A stretch of 64,000 bases of DNA from CAVVFX01 sp963747535 (GCA_963747535.1 CAVVFX010000013.1:1-64000), one strand, 5' to 3'. Shown: positions 1 to 9,993, counted from the stretch's first letter. Made by a program: numbers and translations. The notes: generated by a model not told the origin, from the letters alone.

Positions 1-22
1 AATTAAGAACAAGGAGGCCAAT

Positions 23-1501
23 GTGCGCATCATTTACCGTCATGCAAAGATCGTATCAGCCGGGGCCGTGTACGCCCTCGCTGTCTCCTTTCTGTATTTG
101 CAGTTCGGCGCAGTCTCCGTCCGTCCGGTGATTGCGGCTGCGCCGCCCGCGCAAGCCCCCGCGCGCGAAGTCTTCCCGGTTCGGGATTCCTATGCAGACA
201 TTGTCGATCGCGTCGCTCCAGCCGTAGTAACCATCCGGTCGGCGCGTCGGGTTCATGCACCACAGCAGTTCCCTTTTACGGATGACCCGTTCTTCCGGCA
301 GTTTTTTGGCGACCGATCGAGAAACAAATCGCAAGAAGACCGGTCGCTCGTCGAGCGCGCGCTGGGTTCAGGTGTTCTCGTAAATGCTGCCGGCCACATC
401 CTGACCAACCATCACGTTGTCGATGGCGCGGAGCAGATCTCGGTCGAGTTAAGCGACCGGCGATCGTTTGAAGCCAAACTGATCGGCTCGGATGCCGCTA
501 GCGACCTGGCATTACTGAAGATAGAAGCCTCCGGTCTTCCCGTGCTGCAACTCGGCGACTCGGACAAGGTGCGAGTGGGTGACGTCTGCCTCGCGGTGGG
601 GAACCCGCTCGGGATCGGTGAGACGGTCACGGCTGGAATCATCAGCGCCAAAGGCCGCGCCACTGGGTTGAGCGACGGCAGTTTTGAAGATTTTCTTCAG
701 ACCGACGCTGCCATTAACCAAGGCAATTCCGGCGGCGCACTCGTGAACACCCGCGGCGAACTGATCGGGATCAACAGCCAGATACTCTCGCCTTCCAGCG
801 GCAACATCGGGATCGGGTTCGCCATCCCGTCTAATATGGCGCGCAACGTCATGGACCAGTTGAACCGTGATGGCAAGGTCCATCGCGGCCGGCTGGGCGT
901 GAGCATTCAGGAAATCACGTCGGACCTGGCTCGCAGTCTGGCCCTTCCCGCCGTTCGCGGGGTGCTAGTCAATTCGGTCGAGCCCGGAGGTCCCGCTCAA
1001 CGGGCAGGCATTCGCACCGGAGACGTCATCACGGCAGTGAACGGCATTCGCGTAGATGACCCCAACGCTCTGCGAAACCGCATAGCCTCTACCGCGCCCG
1101 GCACGGAAGTCGCGATCACCGTCCTGCATGATGGACGCGAGCAGCAAATCCAAGTTCGATTGAGCGAACTGCCCAGCGGCAGGGGAGAGTCCGGTCCTGC
1201 GTCAGGCTCCGGCAATCGGCATGAGCAACTCGGGGTTACCGTCCAACCCCTCACTCCCGACTTGGCAGCCCAATTGGGCTTGCGGCGGTCCACGCAAGGA
1301 GTCGTGGTCATGGATATTGATCCTGCCGGACCCGCTTCTGAGGCCGGGATACAGCCGGATGACGTGATTCTAGAGGTGAATCATCAGCAAGTCAGGTCGG
1401 CAGCAGAACTCCGAGCGGCACTTAGTCGCTCCGGAGGGCGGCCAGCGTTGCTGCTCATCAGTCACGAGGGTCACAGTTTCTTCGTCACGGTGCGGTTATG
1501 A
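23..1501 (+). CDS. htrA: HtrA/Do-family serine protease with two PDZ domains
   Basis: Envelope serine protease of the HtrA/Do family, which degrades damaged exported proteins. A hydrophobic N-terminus (about residues 10-32) looks like a signal peptide or anchor. The trypsin-like domain shows His131 (TNHHV), Asp161 (SDLALLK) and Ser236 in GNSGG, followed by two PDZ domains (about 290-385 and 405-490). The length of 492 aa is normal for the family. The start is GTG at 23, five bases after AGGAGG; the ATG at 21 is in another frame. A BON-domain gene follows after 25 bases, so the two probably form one envelope-stress unit. The promoter lies outside the window. Confidence 0.95.
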   Translation: MRIIYRHAKIVSAGAVYALAVSFLYLQFGAVSVRPVIAAAPPAQAPAREVFPVRDSYADIVDRVAPAVVTIRSARRVHAPQQFPFTDDPFFRQFFGDRSRNKSQEDRSLVERALGSGVLVNAAGHILTNHHVVDGAEQISVELSDRRSFEAKLIGSDAASDLALLKIEASGLPVLQLGDSDKVRVGDVCLAVGNPLGIGETVTAGIISAKGRATGLSDGSFEDFLQTDAAINQGNSGGALVNTRGELIGINSQILSPSSGNIGIGFAIPSNMARNVMDQLNRDGKVHRGRLGVSIQEITSDLARSLALPAVRGVLVNSVEPGGPAQRAGIRTGDVITAVNGIRVDDPNALRNRIASTAPGTEVAITVLHDGREQQIQVRLSELPSGRGESGPASGSGNRHEQLGVTVQPLTPDLAAQLGLRRSTQGVVVMDIDPAGPASEAGIQPDDVILEVNHQQVRSAAELRAALSRSGGRPALLLISHEGHSFFVTVRL

Positions 1502-1526
1502 AAAAGGTCATTGAAAGGAAAAGCGT

Positions 1527-2057
1527 ATGAAGAAAATCCTACTGTTGTTTACAATTTCTCTCATTCCGGCAGCCCCGGCTACAACCGCGGCTGCGGGGAT
1601 CACAACCGACGCGTCCACCTCTCGGATTGAAAAAGAAGTACGGCATGAACTCCTGATGCTGCCGTATTATACGATCTTCGATAATCTAGCCTTCCGGGTC
1701 GACGGTGACGACGTTACCCTGATGGGGAGCGTGACACGTCCGGTTCTGAAAGACGACGCCGAACACGCTGTTAAGAAAATCGAAGGCATCGAGCACGTGC
1801 AGAACCAGATTCATGTTCTGCCACTTTCGCCTTTGGATGACCGCATCCGGGCAGCAGCTTTTCGCGCGATCTACGGCACGCCGGCGTTGAACCGGTATGC
1901 TCATCAGTCGATGCCGCCGATTCACATCATCGTGGAAAATGGTCGGATCACTCTCGAGGGCGTTGTCGCCTCCAAGATGGATAGCACCTTGGCGTACACG
2001 AAGGCCCTCGGGGTCCACGACGTCTTCTCAGTAACCAACAATCTCAAGATTGAATAG
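1527..2057 (+). CDS. exported protein with two BON domains
   Basis: Predicted periplasmic protein with a signal peptide (basic MKK start, hydrophobic core, Ala-rich cleavage region around residue 23). Two BON-type repeats are visible: one around residues 40-100, ending in a segment with IEGIEHVQNQI, and a second around 105-176 containing GRITLEGVV and VFSVTNNL. BON domains are thought to bind phospholipid and occur in OsmY-type envelope-stress proteins. It lies 25 bases after the HtrA gene and is likely cotranscribed. The exact function is not known. Confidence 0.85.
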   Translation: MKKILLLFTISLIPAAPATTAAAGITTDASTSRIEKEVRHELLMLPYYTIFDNLAFRVDGDDVTLMGSVTRPVLKDDAEHAVKKIEGIEHVQNQIHVLPLSPLDDRIRAAAFRAIYGTPALNRYAHQSMPPIHIIVENGRITLEGVVASKMDSTLAYTKALGVHDVFSVTNNLKIE

Positions 2058-2877
2058 AACGCAATTAGTTCGGTTGTCAAATATGCAGGCCTAAAACTCC
2101 CAATTCCTGCACCGAGGATGTTATGGTTTTGGCGGGGCAACTGCCCATCACGCAACTGCCCTACCAAACCTCCCAGGCTCAGTTCAACGCATTCTATCCG
2201 CAATGCTCCGGCCCGCCGATCTTTACATATCTGAAACTGATCGGCCCGGAGCACTGACGTCGCAATTCATTGGTCTAATCTTCACTCATACCTGGCGATC
2301 TTCCACCTCAATCGGTCAGTCTGTCCGAAACGGCCATGTGGGAAACTGATCTTCCCGTGTCGCCCAGCGTCTACCCAACGCGTCTGCGCCAGTCGACCTT
2401 AAGTTCGCGCCCAGCCGGTCGCGGTTGACCCTACGGTCTGGTCCACGCGACCGGGAAGTGCCGCATACAGATCGAGCATTCATATTCGCCGTGAATCGGC
2501 CACATGGGCGCCTCGTGCATCAGCCGGCACCATAATCCCCCTTGCTTTTCTACAGCAGTCGTATATATTCCTCTTGCCCCTGTTTATGCATCGAGTGCAA
2601 TCCTTTTGCCAGGTCATCGCGCGCGCCCGTTGAAGAAATGACCGGCTTAACCCGTGGCTCGCGCCGGGCAACTGTTGGCACATCCCGAAGTCTTGGCAGA
2701 TTGCTGCCGAATCAAACGCGATCCGCCCGCAAATCAAACCGGTTTTGGCATCTGCCAAAATCCTGGATGCTTGCGCATCTCTCAAGATTCTCACGCATTG
2801 CTAAATCGCTGAGAAAACAAAGCCAAGTCTTTGGGCATCCGCATGCCAAATTTCGAGGCGCGGAGAGTGAATGGCAA
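2058..2877. other. intergenic stretch without a convincing gene
   Basis: About 820 bases between the BON and STAS genes. It contains a strong inverted repeat at 2205-2252. The open frame that runs into the STAS gene from 2542 has no recognisable protein features before position 2878. No clear promoter or RNA gene was identified. Confidence 0.5.
2205..2252. repeat. long GC-rich inverted repeat (hairpin)
   Basis: The arms at 2205-2221 and 2239-2252 pair over GCTCCGG and GATCGGC-type segments with a small bulge, leaving an AT-rich loop. There is no T-tract after it, so it is not a classical terminator. It could be a processing or stability element for the htrA-BON transcript. A 44-codon frame (2123-2257) runs through it but has no recognisable features. 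Confidence 0.5.
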
Positions 2878-3147
2878 ATGCTTCGAGTTTCATACTCCGA
2901 TACGGCCGACGGGCAGCGCTGGACTCTTTGCGGTCGTCTCGCTGGTCCCTGGGTTGACGAATTGCGGTCGTGCTGGCGTCGTGCACGGGAACTCGCGCCG
3001 GGCGCGTGCGCCGTCGTCGACTTGAATGAGGTGACTTTCATCGATGGAACCGGGGAGGAGTTGCTGGCTGAAATGCACAGCCATGGAACCGAATTCATCG
3101 CTACCGGCGTCGCGAACAAGCACGTCGTGGCGCACTTGAAACGATAA
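2878..3147 (+). CDS. small STAS-domain protein
   Basis: An 89-aa single-domain protein of the STAS (anti-anti-sigma) type: the core beta strand AVVDLNEVTFIDGTG and the following helix are recognisable. In classical anti-anti-sigma factors a Ser is phosphorylated just after the Asp; here the motif reads Asp-Gly-Thr-Gly, so phospho-control may be absent or moved to Thr. The frame is open upstream, but the ATG at 2878, after a GGAGAG stretch, gives the right domain start. It sits 29 bases before the efflux adaptor gene. A regulatory role for that operon is inference. Confidence 0.7.
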   Translation: MLRVSYSDTADGQRWTLCGRLAGPWVDELRSCWRRARELAPGACAVVDLNEVTFIDGTGEELLAEMHSHGTEFIATGVANKHVVAHLKR

Positions 3148-3176
3148 CGGGGCTCACAAGTTCAGGGAGGCAGGCA

Positions 3177-4415
3177 ATGAAAAAGAAACACGCGCTACCG
3201 ATCTCAGCAGCAGTTCTCGTCGTTACGGCCGGATACCTAGCCATGGTTAGCCGGGCCAAACCGGCCTCGGTCCCTCCGCCAGGCCCCGCGGAAGTCGAAG
3301 TGGCCGCCGTTCAGCAACAGGACGTGCCAGTGGAGCGCGAATGGGTTGGCTCCCTCGACGGCATGACCAACGCCGCCATCAAAGCGCACGTAACCGGCTA
3401 TCTGACAGGTCAGAACTACACCGAGGGCTCCTTCGTGCGCAAAGGGCAACTCCTCTTAGAAATCGACCAGAGGGCTTTTCAAGCCGCAGTCGACCAGTCT
3501 GCCGGACAACTCGCTCAGGCGCCCCCGCAATATCTCCAGATGCAGGCTGGCCTGATCCAGGCACAATCCAACCTCACCAATGCTGAAGCCAACCAGCGCA
3601 GAACCCAGCTCGACGAAGACCCCTATGTCCCGCTGATCAAGGAGCAGGCCGTCACCCAGCAGGATTACGATAACGCCCGCGAGAACAATCGGGCGCAGGA
3701 GGCGCAGGTCGCAGCCGCCAAGGCTCAGGTGGAAACCGCCAAGGCGCAGATCGAAGCCGCGCGAGCCGTAGAGGAAGCCGCACAGGCCTCGCTCGAAACG
3801 GTGAAGATGAACCTCGGATTCACGCGGCTCACCTCTCCCATTGACGGCATTGCGGGAGCCGCCGCCGTTCAAGTCGGGAATCTGGTCGGCCCCTCGACCA
3901 ATGCCGTAACCACGGTCTCGACGGTCGATCAGATTAAGGCCAACTTCACCGTGAGCGAGCAGGAGTATTTAGCCCTTGCGCGCGCCGATGAACTGCACCG
4001 TCTCCAACTCAAGCTGATCCTTGCGGACGGGACGGTTCATCGGCACCCCGGCCGATTCTCCTTCGCCGACCGTCAGGTAGACCCGAACACCGGCGCAATC
4101 CAACTGACCGGTCTCTTCCCCAATCCAGGCAACATTCTTCGCCCTGGCCAATACGCGAAAGTGCGGGCCACGGTCGGCACGCGCGCTGGAGCGCTGCTGG
4201 TGCCGCAGAGAGCGGTCATCGATACGCAAGGAACTTATACGGTTGCAGTAGTTGATGCGGGCAACATCGTCCGGTTCACTCGGGTCTTAGTCGGCGAAAC
4301 GCTGGGCTCGAACTGGATCGTCGAAGAAGGACTAAAGCCAGGCGAACTCGTTGTCACGGAAGGTCTGTTCCACATCCGTCCAGACACCAAGGTCAATCCG
4401 AAAGGAGGCAGGTGA
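3177..4415 (+). CDS. RND efflux periplasmic adaptor (HlyD/AcrA type)
   Basis: Periplasmic membrane-fusion subunit of a tripartite RND pump. It has an N-terminal membrane or signal segment, a lipoyl-like half (about 60-90), a long Ala/Gln-rich coiled-coil hairpin (about 100-210), the returning lipoyl half ending near FTRLTSPIDG, and beta-barrel and membrane-proximal domains to residue 412. The start follows a GGGAGG ribosome site. Its stop overlaps the permease start at 4412 by four bases (ATGA type), so translation is coupled. Substrate cannot be read from the sequence. Confidence 0.93.
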   Translation: MKKKHALPISAAVLVVTAGYLAMVSRAKPASVPPPGPAEVEVAAVQQQDVPVEREWVGSLDGMTNAAIKAHVTGYLTGQNYTEGSFVRKGQLLLEIDQRAFQAAVDQSAGQLAQAPPQYLQMQAGLIQAQSNLTNAEANQRRTQLDEDPYVPLIKEQAVTQQDYDNARENNRAQEAQVAAAKAQVETAKAQIEAARAVEEAAQASLETVKMNLGFTRLTSPIDGIAGAAAVQVGNLVGPSTNAVTTVSTVDQIKANFTVSEQEYLALARADELHRLQLKLILADGTVHRHPGRFSFADRQVDPNTGAIQLTGLFPNPGNILRPGQYAKVRATVGTRAGALLVPQRAVIDTQGTYTVAVVDAGNIVRFTRVLVGETLGSNWIVEEGLKPGELVVTEGLFHIRPDTKVNPKGGR

Positions 4416-5575
4416 TGTCGAAATTGTTCATTCGCAAACCCATCGTCGCGATGGTGATCTCGATTCTCACCGTGATCATCGGCGTGGTGATCATCGCGGC
4501 GCTGCCCGTAGCGCAGTTCCCGCAAATCGCTCCTCCGGAAGTACAGATCCGCGCAACCTATGTCGGAGCGGATTCGCAGACCATCGAGCAATCCGTCGCG
4601 ACTCCCATCGAACAGCAGATGAGCGGGGTCGACAATCTCAACTACATGTACTCGCTCAACGCCGACGGTAGCGGCCAGATGACCATGATCGTCGACTTCG
4701 ACGTGAAGACCGATCCCAACTCCGACCTCATGCTAACCCAGATGCGCGAGACGCAGGCCGCCTCGCAACTTCCGCAGGACGTCACGAATTATGGAATCAC
4801 CGTTCAGAAGTCCGTCGTCGCGCCCCTGATGGTAATCGGACTTTACTCGCCAAAAGGAACCTACGACGCCAAGTTCCTCTCGAACTACGCGTATATCAAT
4901 CTCAACGACCAGTTGACCCGCACTCCCGGCATCAGCAACGTCCAGGTGTTCGGCGCCGGGCAATACGCCATGCGCCTTTGGATCAAGCCCGACCAGATCT
5001 CGAAACTCGGCATCACCGTCCAGGACATCGTTTCCGCCATTCAGGCCCAGAATACGGTCAATCCGGCGGGCCAGGTTGGCGGGGCGCCAGCGCCGAAAGG
5101 ACAGGAATACACCTATTCGCTACGCGCGCAGGGACGACTGACTTCACCAGAAGAGTTCGGCGAAATCATCGTCCGCGAGTCGGCCGCGGGCGGTATCGTC
5201 CCGCTGCGCGACGTCGCCAGAATGCAACTCGGTTCCCAGGATTATTCGCTGACCGGGCGGATCAACGGCAAGCCTGGAGCCGTGATTGCGCTCTATCAGC
5301 TTCCCGGCACCATTGCTGTGGATGCCGCGCGCGGGGTCCGTAAGCTCATGGAGGAAGCGAAGAAGCGTTTTCCTAACGATGTCGATTATGTTGTATCGCT
5401 TGATACCACCGAGTCGGTCACCGAGGGTATCAAAGAGATCGTCAGCACGATTCTGATCGCGATCGTGCTCGTGGCCATTGTGGTTTATCTGTTCCTGCAG
5501 AGCTGGCGCGCCACCTTGATTCCCCTGCTCGCCGCTGATCGGGCGTTGCGTGGACACCCCAGGGAGACAGAATGA
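4412..5575 (+). pseudogene. RND efflux permease, N-terminal part (interrupted)
   Basis: N-terminal third of an AcrB/MexB-type inner-membrane pump: TM1, the PN1/PN2 porter subdomains and TM2 up to LQSWRATLIPLLA near residue 374. The frame then leaves the family and stops after 13 unrelated residues. In a normal permease the next 100 residues carry TM3, TM4 and the two Asp of the proton relay (GIVVDDAIVVVEN in homologues); these are absent from the window. The C-terminal part continues in the next open frame, joined to an MgtC-like segment. The break is at about 5533. As it stands the pump should not couple to the proton gradient. Confidence 0.85.
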
Positions 5576-5593
5576 GTATAAACGGAGTCGAAG

Positions 5594-7642
5594 ATGGCTG
5601 ATCTGACAGTGTTGACTTTTGCAGCCCGGTTCGCTGTAGCCCTGGTCTTCGGCGCGCTGATCGGGTTAGAACGTCAATGGCGACAGCGGATGGCGGGCAC
5701 CCGCACAAATGCTCTAGTCGCCGGCGGCGCGGCGGCGTTCGTGATGTCTGGCGTCCTGGTTCACGGAGATCCCACAGCCCAAGGACGCATTGCCTCCTAC
5801 GTTGTGTCAGGAGTCGGGTTCCTGGGTGCTGGCGTGATTTTCAGGGAGAGTACACAGGTTCACGGCTTAAACACAGCCGCCACGATTTGGTGCTCTGCGG
5901 CCGTTGGCGTCGTTACTGCCTTGGTGGCGGCGATCGCGATCTCTCTGCTGATCTCGCTCACGATAACGCCGGCAATGTGCGCGTACATCCTCCCCTCCGC
6001 AAAAGAACAAAAGCACGGCAAGATGTTTAGAATAAGCGAGCGTGCTTTCGCTCTTCTCCTGGCCGCTTACCGGCACTCGCTTGCCTGGACGCTCCGTCAT
6101 CCCGCGTTCGTCATTCTTCTCTTCCTCGCAACGTTCGCCCTCAACGGCTTGCTTATGGTACGGGTTCCCAAGGGTTTCTTCCCTCTCCAGGACACAGGCA
6201 CGCTCATTGGCGGCTTTCAGGGTCCCCAGGATGCCTCATTTCAAGCCATGCGAGCCTCTTTGCTCGAAATTCAAAGGGTGATCCAAGCCGACCCCGCGGT
6301 GAAGGGCGTCGCCGGCTTTACCGGCGGTCAGGGCGGTCCAGGCGGAGGAACCATCAATTCTGGGTTTCTCTTTATCTCCCTGAAGCCGCTTGATGCCCGG
6401 AAGATCAGCGCCGCGGACGTACTGAACCGGCTGCGCCCGAAGCTGAACGCACTCACGGGAGCTTCTACATACCTGCAACCCGCACAAGATCTCAGCGTCG
6501 GCGGACGCCAGAGCAACTCTGCATTCCAGTATCAGATTTCCTCAGACACAATCGAGGATCTCAGCACCTGGAGACCACGACTTTATGAGCGAATGCGACA
6601 CATGTCCTCGCTCCGGGATGTTACGACCGACCAGCAAAACGATGGGCTCCAAATGCTGTTGCAGTACGACCGGGCTACCGCAGCAAGATTGGGTATCACA
6701 GCCCAGATGATCGACACCTCACTCTACCGCGAATATGGCGAGTCGTTCGTCTCCACTATCTATACTCCGATCAACCAGTACTACGTTGTTCTGGAGACGG
6801 CGCCGCAGTTTCTGGAGAACCCAGACGCGCTTGCTTCCACGTTCATCCATTCGTCGGGCTCCGGCTCGGTCCCACTTTCAGCGGTTTCCCCTGCGCAGAT
6901 TTCAACGTCGCCTCTCGCGGTCAATCACTCGAGCTTCTTCCCGTCTGTAACCATCGCATTCAATCTCGCTCCCGGCATTTCTTTGGGTCAGGCAGAAGCC
7001 GAGATCACGCAGGTGCAACAGCAGATCGGTATGCCCACATCGATTCGTGGCGAGTTCGCAGGCACTGCCGAAGCGTTTCGGAAGTCGATGTCGAGCGAAC
7101 CGTTGCTCATCATCGCGGCTCTGCTGACGATTTATATCGTTCTCGGGATGCTCTATGAGAGCTTGATTCATCCGGTGACAATTCTCACCACGCTCCCTTC
7201 GGCGAGCGTAGGCGCCTTCTTCTCGCTGATCCTGTTCCACAGCGAACTCGATGTGATCTCGTTCATCGGCCTGATTCTGCTGGTTGGCATCGTCAAGAAG
7301 AACGCGATCATGATGATCGATTTCGCGCTGCAGGCGGAACGGGACGAAGGCAAGAATACAAAAGACGCTATTTTTGAAGCCTCTTTGCTGCGTTTCCGGC
7401 CGATCCTGATGACAACATTTGCGGCGATCCTCGGGGCGTTGCCGCTCGCCTTCGGACGGGGAATCGGATCGGAATTGCGTCACCCGCTGGGCATCGCCGT
7501 CGTGGGTGGCCTTGCATTCAGTCAGATTTTGACGCTCTATAGCACCCCAGTGATTTATCTGTATTTCGATCGCTTCTCGCAATGGTGGAAGCGCCGCGGA
7601 ACTCCTCGTCTCAGTCCAACTCCTGAGGCTGGGGCCGCGTAA
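5594..7642 (+). CDS. MgtC/SapB-like segment fused to RND permease C-terminal part
   Basis: A 682-aa hybrid. Residues 1 to about 107 are the N-terminal half of an MgtC/SapB-family membrane protein: GLERQ motif, TRTNALVAGG, the GVGFLGAGVIF helix and a GLNTAATIW block. From about residue 110 the chain is an RND permease from TM6 on: SLTITPAMCAY, the second porter/docking region and the C-terminal helices with GIVKKNAIMMIDFA, a full match to the family end. The junction lies at about 5910-5935 and keeps frame. MgtC has lost its C-terminal domain and the permease has lost TM3-TM5. Together with 4412-5575 this is one interrupted permease gene. It may be a real recombinant or an assembly chimera; whether a protein is made is unknown. 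Confidence 0.85.
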   Translation: MADLTVLTFAARFAVALVFGALIGLERQWRQRMAGTRTNALVAGGAAAFVMSGVLVHGDPTAQGRIASYVVSGVGFLGAGVIFRESTQVHGLNTAATIWCSAAVGVVTALVAAIAISLLISLTITPAMCAYILPSAKEQKHGKMFRISERAFALLLAAYRHSLAWTLRHPAFVILLFLATFALNGLLMVRVPKGFFPLQDTGTLIGGFQGPQDASFQAMRASLLEIQRVIQADPAVKGVAGFTGGQGGPGGGTINSGFLFISLKPLDARKISAADVLNRLRPKLNALTGASTYLQPAQDLSVGGRQSNSAFQYQISSDTIEDLSTWRPRLYERMRHMSSLRDVTTDQQNDGLQMLLQYDRATAARLGITAQMIDTSLYREYGESFVSTIYTPINQYYVVLETAPQFLENPDALASTFIHSSGSGSVPLSAVSPAQISTSPLAVNHSSFFPSVTIAFNLAPGISLGQAEAEITQVQQQIGMPTSIRGEFAGTAEAFRKSMSSEPLLIIAALLTIYIVLGMLYESLIHPVTILTTLPSASVGAFFSLILFHSELDVISFIGLILLVGIVKKNAIMMIDFALQAERDEGKNTKDAIFEASLLRFRPILMTTFAAILGALPLAFGRGIGSELRHPLGIAVVGGLAFSQILTLYSTPVIYLYFDRFSQWWKRRGTPRLSPTPEAGAA

Positions 7643-7652
7643 GGAGATATTC

Positions 7653-9221
7653 ATGAGATTCGGGTCAGTCTTCATAATTCGCCACTCGGTCGCCTTCATA
7701 CTGCTTGCCAGTGGACTGCTGCTAACCGGCTGCACGGTTGGGCCAAAGTACAAGCCTCCAGTGACTGTGATGCCACCGGCGTCCAAAGAGACTGCATCCT
7801 TCAAAGAAGGTGCCCCCCAGATGAGCCCGGATGGCACTCTTTGGAAAGTTGCAAAGCCGCAGGATGCAGCATCAAGAGGAAACTGGTGGGAGATCTACGA
7901 AGAACCAGAGCTCAACGACCTCGAGAACAGGCTCAACACTTCCAACCAGACCGTCGCGCAGTCCTACCAGAACTTCATGGCGGCGCGCGCACTGGTGCGT
8001 GTGGCGCGTGCGAACTATTACCCGACGATTACCGCGAGCCCGTCCTATACTCGCACCCGCAGTTCCGCGAATCTCAGCGCACAACGAGGACCGGCAACTG
8101 ACCTCACTTCCCAAAACCTCGATCTTTCGTTTCAGGCTTCGTGGGAACCGGATATTTGGGGCAGAGTCCGTAACAGTGTACGGCAATCCGCGAATCAGGC
8201 ACAGGTGAGCGCCGCCAATCTCGCGAACGTCAGGCTGTTGCAACAGGCCAACCTTGCGACTTACTATTTTGAGATTCGCGGGCAGGACTCTCTGATTGCG
8301 TTGTACCAGCGAACCGTCGAAGCCTATCGCAACGCGCTTTCTCTCACCGAGACTCTCTACAGGACAGGCATCGATGATGCGCAACCTGTAGCTCAAGCCA
8401 ATCTCAGCTTACAAACGGCTCAGTCGTCGCTGATCAATCTGAGAATCGCGCGCGCACAGTACGAGCATGCAATTGCAGTTCTGACCGGTGATTTCGCCTC
8501 GTCCTTCTCTTTACCCGTTCGAGAACTGACGCTTGCCGCTCCGATTGTACGTCCTGGCGTACCTTCGGAATTACTGGAACGGCGCCCGGATATCGCGGCA
8601 GCGGAGCGGACTATGGCGGCTGCCAACGCTCTGATTGGCGTACAGACGGCAGCGTTCTATCCTTCCTTCAGCATCACGGCGCAGGCGGGACTTCAGAGCA
8701 GGGCGATTGGGAACTGGCTGCAGTGGCCAAGCCGGTTTTTCTCCATTGGTCCCTCGGCGACACAGACACTCTTCGACACCGGCTCTCGCCGGGCAACCCT
8801 TGCAGGTTACCAGGCACAGTATGAGGCAGATGCCGCTGCCTACAGGCAAACGGTGCTGGTCGCGGTCCAACAGACCGAAGACGCTTTGGCGCAACAGCGT
8901 TATCTGGCAGAGCAACTGATTCAGCAACAAACCGCGATAGATGCGGCGCAGAGATATCTGGATCTGGCGAATACCCGCTTCCGTTCCGGATTGGCTGCCT
9001 ATCTGGATGTCTATACCGCCGAGACTTCACTCTTCGCGCAACAACAGACGTTCATCAATCTCAGGGTCAGCCAGATGACAAGCAACGTCCAACTGGTCGA
9101 GGCCCTCGGCGGTGGCTGGGACACGTCTCGACTTCCTTCGGAAAAACGGAAAAAGACGTCGCAAGAAAGTGAAGGCCTTCGGCGGGATCTTACCGCGCCG
9201 GATTCGCAGTTACCAATTTAA
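7653..9221 (+). CDS. RND outer-membrane channel lipoprotein (NodT/OprM type)
   Basis: Outer-membrane factor of the tripartite pump, 522 aa. The signal peptide ends in the lipobox LLTGC, so it is a lipoprotein. Two repeats of the TolC/OprM fold follow, with WWEIYEEPELNDL, a PTITASPSY strand, LLERRPDIAAAE at the start of the second repeat, and long alpha-barrel helices. The C-terminus after GGGWDTS is a charged tail. It starts 10 bases after the permease with AAGGAGA as ribosome site. With a broken permease beside it, it could still serve another pump. Confidence 0.93.
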   Translation: MRFGSVFIIRHSVAFILLASGLLLTGCTVGPKYKPPVTVMPPASKETASFKEGAPQMSPDGTLWKVAKPQDAASRGNWWEIYEEPELNDLENRLNTSNQTVAQSYQNFMAARALVRVARANYYPTITASPSYTRTRSSANLSAQRGPATDLTSQNLDLSFQASWEPDIWGRVRNSVRQSANQAQVSAANLANVRLLQQANLATYYFEIRGQDSLIALYQRTVEAYRNALSLTETLYRTGIDDAQPVAQANLSLQTAQSSLINLRIARAQYEHAIAVLTGDFASSFSLPVRELTLAAPIVRPGVPSELLERRPDIAAAERTMAAANALIGVQTAAFYPSFSITAQAGLQSRAIGNWLQWPSRFFSIGPSATQTLFDTGSRRATLAGYQAQYEADAAAYRQTVLVAVQQTEDALAQQRYLAEQLIQQQTAIDAAQRYLDLANTRFRSGLAAYLDVYTAETSLFAQQQTFINLRVSQMTSNVQLVEALGGGWDTSRLPSEKRKKTSQESEGLRRDLTAPDSQLPI

Positions 9222-9230
9222 GGAGAGTAT

Positions 9231-9851
9231 ATGACTACGCAGACTAACGTGCACCCCAGACTGCATCACTATGGGCTGATTACGGCCGATCTGGACGCAA
9301 TGATCGACTGGTACCAAAAAGTCCTGGGCATGACGATCAACCATCGTTCGAAGATCCCCGCGATCGCGCGCCTGATCGGTAACCCACCGCCATTCTCCGC
9401 ATTTGCGTTCATCAGCAACGACGAGATGGACCACCGGATCGTGTTCTTCGAGATCTCTAAGGCATCGCTTGATCCGGACAAAGCTCGCCACACCGGGTTA
9501 CAGCACCTCGCGTTCGCGTCCGCGACAATGGATGATCTACTTAGCACCTACGTGCGGCTGAAGGATCTGGGTATCCAGCCGTTCTGGGCGGCAGACCACG
9601 GAGTCGGAATTTCTTTTTACTACCAGGACCCTGACAAGAACGTGGTTGAGATCCAGGTCAGCAATTACGATACTCCAGAAAAGGCCACGGAATACCTGAG
9701 GTCGGCACGCGGGGGCAGGCCTGCGATGATCGACCCGGACAAGCTGGTCTCGGCACATAAGGCGGGAGCAACTCCCTGGACATTGCACGAGCGTGCTACG
9801 GCCGGAGAGTTCGCTCCAGCCAAGCCCTACGATCCGGCTACAAGCTTCTGA
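9231..9851 (+). CDS. VOC-family (glyoxalase/extradiol dioxygenase-like) protein
   Basis: A 206-aa protein of the vicinal-oxygen-chelate fold, most like single-domain catechol 2,3-dioxygenase relatives. Likely metal ligands are His13 (LHHYGL), His92 (GLQHLAF) and Glu140 (NVVEIQV), in the usual order. The C-terminal 55 residues extend beyond the fold. It lies 9 bases after the outer-membrane channel gene with an AGGAGAG ribosome site and is followed by a terminator, so it is the last gene of the efflux operon. It may act on an aromatic compound that the pump handles; this is inference. Confidence 0.82.
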   Translation: MTTQTNVHPRLHHYGLITADLDAMIDWYQKVLGMTINHRSKIPAIARLIGNPPPFSAFAFISNDEMDHRIVFFEISKASLDPDKARHTGLQHLAFASATMDDLLSTYVRLKDLGIQPFWAADHGVGISFYYQDPDKNVVEIQVSNYDTPEKATEYLRSARGGRPAMIDPDKLVSAHKAGATPWTLHERATAGEFAPAKPYDPATSF

Positions 9852-9890
9852 ACCATGTTACGGCGCACCTGGATTCTGCCGAATCCGCGT

Positions 9891-9917
9891 GGCGTCAGCA
9901 AACGACGCCTTGTTTTT
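9891..9917 (+). terminator. intrinsic terminator after the efflux operon
   Basis: A perfect six-base-pair GC stem (GGCGTC / GACGCC) with a seven-base loop, followed directly by TTGTTTTT. It lies 40 bases after the VOC stop codon and before the MFS gene. Confidence 0.8.
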
Positions 9918-9993
9918 CGCTCGGCGACTTATAGGCGTGGGAGTGAACCACGGCGTCAAGACAGCGCGACCTTTTGCGATAGGTGAATAAACG

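Noticed and set aside
2123..2257. 44-codon frame MVLAGQLPITQLPYQ... after the BON gene
   Set aside because: No ribosome site, no recognised family, and its 3' half coincides with a strong hairpin.
6902..7837. 311-aa open frame on the minus strand
   Set aside because: Antisense to the RND permease end and the channel gene start, with composition typical of high-GC shadow frames and no domain.
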